64,000 nucleotides of DNA. Origin: Crossaster papposus (Eukaryota > Echinodermata > Asteroidea > Velatida > Solasteridae). The first letter of the stretch is position 1, and the number at the start of each line of letters is the position of its first letter. The DNA lies in the NCBI GenBank assembly GCA_037893245.1, contig JBAIAA010000743.1, positions 186,001-250,000 of the forward strand, read 5' to 3'. Made by a program: the position numbers and the translations under genes. Shown in pieces: positions 59,925 through 64,000 of this stretch. The notes below the pieces were generated by a model. That model did not search any database, had not been told where the DNA came from, and saw only the letters and a list, made by a program, of their open reading frames with translations.

Positions 59925-60943
59925 AGAAAGGAAGAGAAAGAAATAAAAGAGGAAAAAAGATAGGCCTAATTTAATTGTCCTGTCACAAGGCTGGTGGTGG
60001 GGAAACAGGAAGAATTTTGTCATCAGCGGCGATGGGGCTTAAACAACAGGGTGCGAAAGGTGGGGAATTATTATTCTCAAGGCATTTCTTTTCTTTCTTT
60101 TTTATTTGCTCAGGGAATAGGCTGCTGGCAGAATGTGTGTCTGAGCTGTGTTAAGTGTTGAGTGGGAATAAGTCCACACTTGGGGATTGGGCTGTGGTGG
60201 GAACAAGGGACAAGCCGTTGGCATTGTGGTTGATTATGGTGATAGTTGTGTTACCCGTCGGCAATGATGGTTCATGGTCCTTGTGTGTACTCTGAGAGCT
60301 CTGGGTATTTGTGGGTATGTGTGTGGGGGAGGGGGGGGAGTAGTACATATAGTCGACGAGAGATAGACAGGCAAGTGTAAAGAGGAGATGGTGGATGGGG
60401 ATGTACATCTAAATGAAATGTGAAGCATCACATTCACAGACACAAGAGGGGGCTCTTTTGACATCATGCCCAGAACGGTGCTGACAATTGTCACCAATAT
60501 GTGTGGGCAAAGTACCTGCCAACAATCTGCTCAGAGGCAACAGGTTAAATGCCTGTCATGACTGCAAAGTAACAAGGATCACTACACCGATTCTTTATTA
60601 CTCAATTCGACCTTAATATCGATTCTGTGTTTCACCAAGTTAAATTCTCTACTAGGAGAAACTTCATGTACATTTGTAAATATAAAAGATGTAAATTGTA
60701 AATTTTACATTTGTAAACTAAATTGCACAAAAGAATGTGTAAATTCTACATTGCTTTCGACTACCCAATTTCAAGATTTTTTGTTTAAACTATCACTTGA
60801 TTAAAATATGGCTATGCCTGATGTAAAGCATGTTGTCTTTAATTACGTAACACACGTATACAAGGTAAACAAATTACTATAATTAATTGCATTAATTACT
60901 AGTTTTAATACCTGCTATACATCTTAAATTAATTAAGAACGAA
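59925..60943. other. Gene-less stretch
   Basis: A G/T-rich segment spans 60170-60350. At 60665-60720, TGTAAAT and ATTTACA words form a small dyad (GTAAATTGTAAATTTTAC). Nothing else recognised. Confidence 0.5.
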
Positions 60944-61428
60944 ATGGAATCTTCTACCCGCAAGAGGTACCTTCCACCACAAGAGGTACCTTCACTCATA
61001 AAAGGTACCTTCCACCTGCAAGAGGAACCTTCCACCCGCAAGAGGAACCTTCCATCTGCAAGAGGAACTTTCTACCCGCAAGAGGAACCTTCTACCCGCA
61101 AGAGGTACCTAATTCCACCACAAGAGGTACCTTCAGTCATAAAAGGTACCTTCCACCCGCAAGAGGAACCTTCTACCCACAAGAGGAACCTTCTACCCGC
61201 AAGAGGAACCTTCCACCACCAAGAGGAGCCTTCCACCACCAAGAGGTACCTTCCACCACCAAGAGGTACCTTCCACCACCAAGAGGTACCTTCCACCACC
61301 AAGAGGATCCTTCTAGCACAAGAGGAACCTTCTACCATAAGATGAACCTTATATCACAAGAGGAACCTTCTACCACAAGAGGAACCTTCTACCACAAGAG
61401 GAACCTTCAAAACCACAAACTGAACCTA
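60944..61428 (+). repeat. 20-bp minisatellite, AAGAGGTACCTTCCACCACC
   Basis: About 24 units. Sub-types differ at GGTACC/GGAACC and CCACCACC/TACCCGCA. A three-unit pattern with CATAAAAGGTACC occurs at 60991-61014 and again 141 bp further on (61132), so a seven-unit block was duplicated. Twenty is not a multiple of three, hence the 133-codon plus frame (60944-61345) and the 88-codon minus frame are by-products. Confidence 0.95.
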
Positions 61429-62027
61429 AATAAAGGAACATGACAGCACAAAGATCTCAGACAATATTCCCTAAAGAACATATGTGAAAGACGAAGGCGT
61501 TGAGGAATTCACCAAAGAAAAACAATTTAAATAGTCATAACAAACAAAAATTAACCAGTAGAGAAAAAAGTAACAACAACAAATAAAAGAAAGGAGTGCT
61601 AATTTCCTCATATTGGGAAGATAGGGAGCACTGTAGACAGGAGCAGAGGGGCTAAAAGCTGCTAACAAAGAGAGCAAAAGCGTCTAGTTTGACTTCAAAG
61701 TGCCAATTTCCTTTGCAAAGCGCAGTAGGACAAGTAGGACAAGTAGGAAGAAGAGAGCGGGTGTGTATCGAGGAAGAGCATACATGGCGGAGGTATCGCA
61801 CTGTTGTTACACTGGCGACGGAAGTCGTCTTTGGTAACACTCCTTCAAGCCGATTCTTAATCAAAAGATGTTCACATGGGGGATCCATCATTAAAAAGGC
61901 CGGGGCTGAATTGTGTAACTTACAGAGATTTTTAAGTAACAAAGATTAAAAGTAGTAAATCATGTGTTTACTGAAATTTTACTATTTTGTATACTGGGAG
62001 TCAGAATCACAATTATTTATCCCCCGA
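61429..62027. other. Gene-less stretch
   Basis: Short frames at 61471-61949 on both strands show no domain. AGGACAAGTAGGACAAGTAGGA (61726-61747) is a small direct repeat. Confidence 0.5.
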
Positions 62028-62264
62028 GGCCAATTTTATTGAGCTGCTAAGCACACACAAATTGCTTAGCATGAACATTACTCCTTGGCAAAAACAGGGT
62101 TACAAATTAAATTTTCAGGTGATGTATTATGTTTGCAACTAGTATTCAGCTGGTTTTTGCTCTTCATGAAAAGCACATGGAGTTCTGGCTGACAATGTGT
62201 TTTTACTGAGCAAGACTTTTTTGTGCTGAGCAAATTTTGTGCTAAGCATCTCCATGAAATTGGC
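62028..62264. mobile_element. GGCCAATTTCAT-type MITE, copy 5
   Basis: The ends GGCCAATTTTATTGAGCTGC and GCATCTCCATGAAATTGGC are imperfect inverted repeats. GCTTAGCATGAACATTACTC, CAGCTGGTTTTTGCTC and GTGCTGAGC motifs are shared with the family. The most worn of the five copies. Confidence 0.75.
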
Positions 62265-64000
62265 AACAGTTTAGTTGTGCTAAAGATATTTGTTTCTGAT
62301 GATTTTTTGATCAAACGAGAATATATATAAATGAAGGAAATAAGCACTTGAAGAATGAGAAACTTAAAATCATGTGACCTACAAAAGCCATGACCTCACA
62401 ATCAACTAAATCCCCTTTAATTCCTAAAGGAAAAGAAAAGAAAAAAATGAAACATCCACTTTAGGTGAGAGAGAAATTACGGATGACATTTTTTGTGAGA
62501 CGGCTAACATTAGCACAGCCCAGAAATAATATTCCATGGCATATGAACAGGAAATGCCGGTCATGTTTCCTAATAGAAATGTCAAGATTCTAAAGCAGCA
62601 GCCAATTAGTGGACTAAAACTAGAGCGTCTGTGATTTCTAATTCTGTTCTCTCTGTTCTTATTCCTCCCTGGTTCTCTAAACCCCCCACCCCTTCCGCCT
62701 TTCCTTTCCCCCTCCCATGACTCTAGCCTGTACACGTAACAAATCAAATCTCCCGTTTCTCTTGACAGGCTTGTCACAAGCAATATTTCACCCCTGACCT
62801 TCATGGTACAGACTGAATCATGATCAAATCAAATGATGAGTAGTTTCAGATTTGCCCTGTTTTTTTTTCCCTCCATCTTTCTTCCCCTTTCTGCTCTCTC
62901 ATTCAGTTTCCGCAGGTGTAATTTTTATTGTACACAGACTTCGGGCGGAGCTGAGCCTAAGCTAACAGATGGCGCAACACTGCCCTAATGAACACTGCCC
63001 AGAAATTATCCAAGCTTTGTTGGTTTAAATGCAGGTCAACGTGTGAAAGAAAAGATGATAACCAACAGAACGTGTTTGCATAAGATCTCTTTTTGTCTCC
63101 ATTTCTTTTCTGTTTAGAACGACAAAAAAATCCCTGGACTGGTGTTTGGGATTGTGGGGGCCCGGAAATTATTATTTAATTAATAAATATGACACTATCT
63201 AACCCAATGCCCCAGGGCAGTCGGTCGGCCAGATTTGCATTAAAAAAGGAAATGTATATTAAAGTTGTATCTTGTTACATGGCCACTCTTATTTGCTGCC
63301 TTGATATCCCCCACAGGCACAAAATATTAGTATCGTAAAAGTGACTTAATTAAATTGTCAATGAAAATGGCTAAAAGTTGCTGGGGTAAAATTGACTCTT
63401 TGAAGATTAGTCTTTATATATTCACATGGAGAAATCCCCCCTCCCCCCCCCTGCTTAACAAAGAAACAAAACCAACAAACTATTAAAAAAAACAAAAAAA
63501 ACAACAACAACAACAACACCCACCCCTAAAAAATACTACAAGGACACTGTTGCAAGACTCTTATATATGTACTTATATTAAATAGACAAATTAAGTCCTG
63601 GCAGTTGAATTCAATTTTGGTAAATGTTTATTTTGTGCCAAATCTACTAATAAAACCAACCGGACATCAGGATACCAAATGGATCATGAGAGACATTTTT
63701 TTAAATGGTGCTTTTTAAAATATGTTTAAAAAAAAAAAAAAAAATTCCTTCTAATCTAAGTTACAAAAAGTGGAAAAGGGGACCAGACACCCCGACTACC
63801 CCCCCCCCCCCCAACAATATATCAGTTGCCTGTGTGTGCCCCCCTTGGAAAATTGGTGCACCCCCAGGTTTTCCCATACAAATTCAATCCTACAGTATAT
63901 ACTCCACTGGTTGGCAGGGAGCCAGAATGGCAACCTGCTGGTCACAGATTCCAACCCAGTCAATGCCATTATCTTGAAATTATATATTTTTATTTTTTTT
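62265..64000. other. Gene-less stretch to the window end
   Basis: The 126-codon minus frame 62424-62804 has no recognised domain. An AAC-rich run lies at 63483-63518, a 14-C run at 63799-63812, and a possible tRNA-like SINE head at about 63903-63962 (CTGGTTGGCAGGGAGCC, then CACAGATTCCAACCC). A POU octamer complement, ATTTGCAT, is at 63233-63240. Confidence 0.45.

Noticed and set aside
59754-60023. Poly-Pro and poly-Gly frames around 59884-59924 (and likewise at 10131, 28453 and 59193)
   Set aside because: Translation of G/C homopolymers, not proteins.
60944-61345. 133-codon repetitive Lys/Arg/Pro-rich frame
   Set aside because: By-product of the 20-bp minisatellite; the opposite strand is open as well.
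1-64000. Retrovirus, LTR element, Polinton or other capsid-bearing element
   Set aside because: No paired long terminal repeats, and no polymerase, integrase or capsid-like protein sequence, could be recognised on either strand.

Overview
The window reads as non-coding nuclear DNA of a marine invertebrate. I favour an echinoderm, perhaps a sea star. The reasons are inference: AT-rich sequence without CpG depletion, many TAGGCCTA words, and a dense set of short inverted-repeat elements, including a GGCCAATTTCAT...ATGAAATTGGCC family that I associate from memory with sea-star genomes. No tRNA, rRNA, CRISPR array or bacterial-style operon is visible. No conserved host protein could be recognised. 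Almost all listed open frames are chance frames in AT-rich or repetitive DNA, so the window is either intergenic or part of very long introns.

Layout. 1-24 kb: sparse DNA with an inverted-repeat element (1.7-2.4 kb), two small MITE-like units (12.1-12.5 kb), a TIR element carrying a tRNA-like Pol III promoter (15.35-15.77 kb), a 132-bp MITE (16.05 kb) and two GGCCAATTTCAT elements. At 24.09 kb a 36-bp minisatellite repeats perfect TGACGTCA (CRE) sites. 24.28-29.88 kb: a 5.6-kb element with 14-bp terminal inverted repeats, a 136-bp subterminal tandem array on the left, related GTTTA/TAAAC-rich sequence on the right, and a degraded multi-exon coding region in the middle. This is the most interesting object in the window.

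30-42 kb: further MITEs, a clean 240-bp hAT-type MITE (35.97 kb), an 11-bp minisatellite that seems to have expanded inside a relative of that MITE (37.0-37.7 kb), a nearly perfect 1.2-kb palindrome (39.46-40.66 kb) and a 163-bp near-perfect hairpin (41.86 kb). 45.7-55.4 kb: a nest of a TTAA-ended MITE family (nine copies in the whole window, two of them at 37.8 and 40.8 kb). 55-64 kb: mostly unique AT-rich DNA with homopolymer G/C tracts, a 20-bp minisatellite (60.94-61.43 kb) and one more GGCCAATTTCAT element.

There is no pathway to assemble. What the window shows is layered mobile-element biology: non-autonomous DNA transposons, internal arrays growing inside them, and one larger element carrying spliced, host-gene-like exons. 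I saw no retroviral or other capsid-bearing element.
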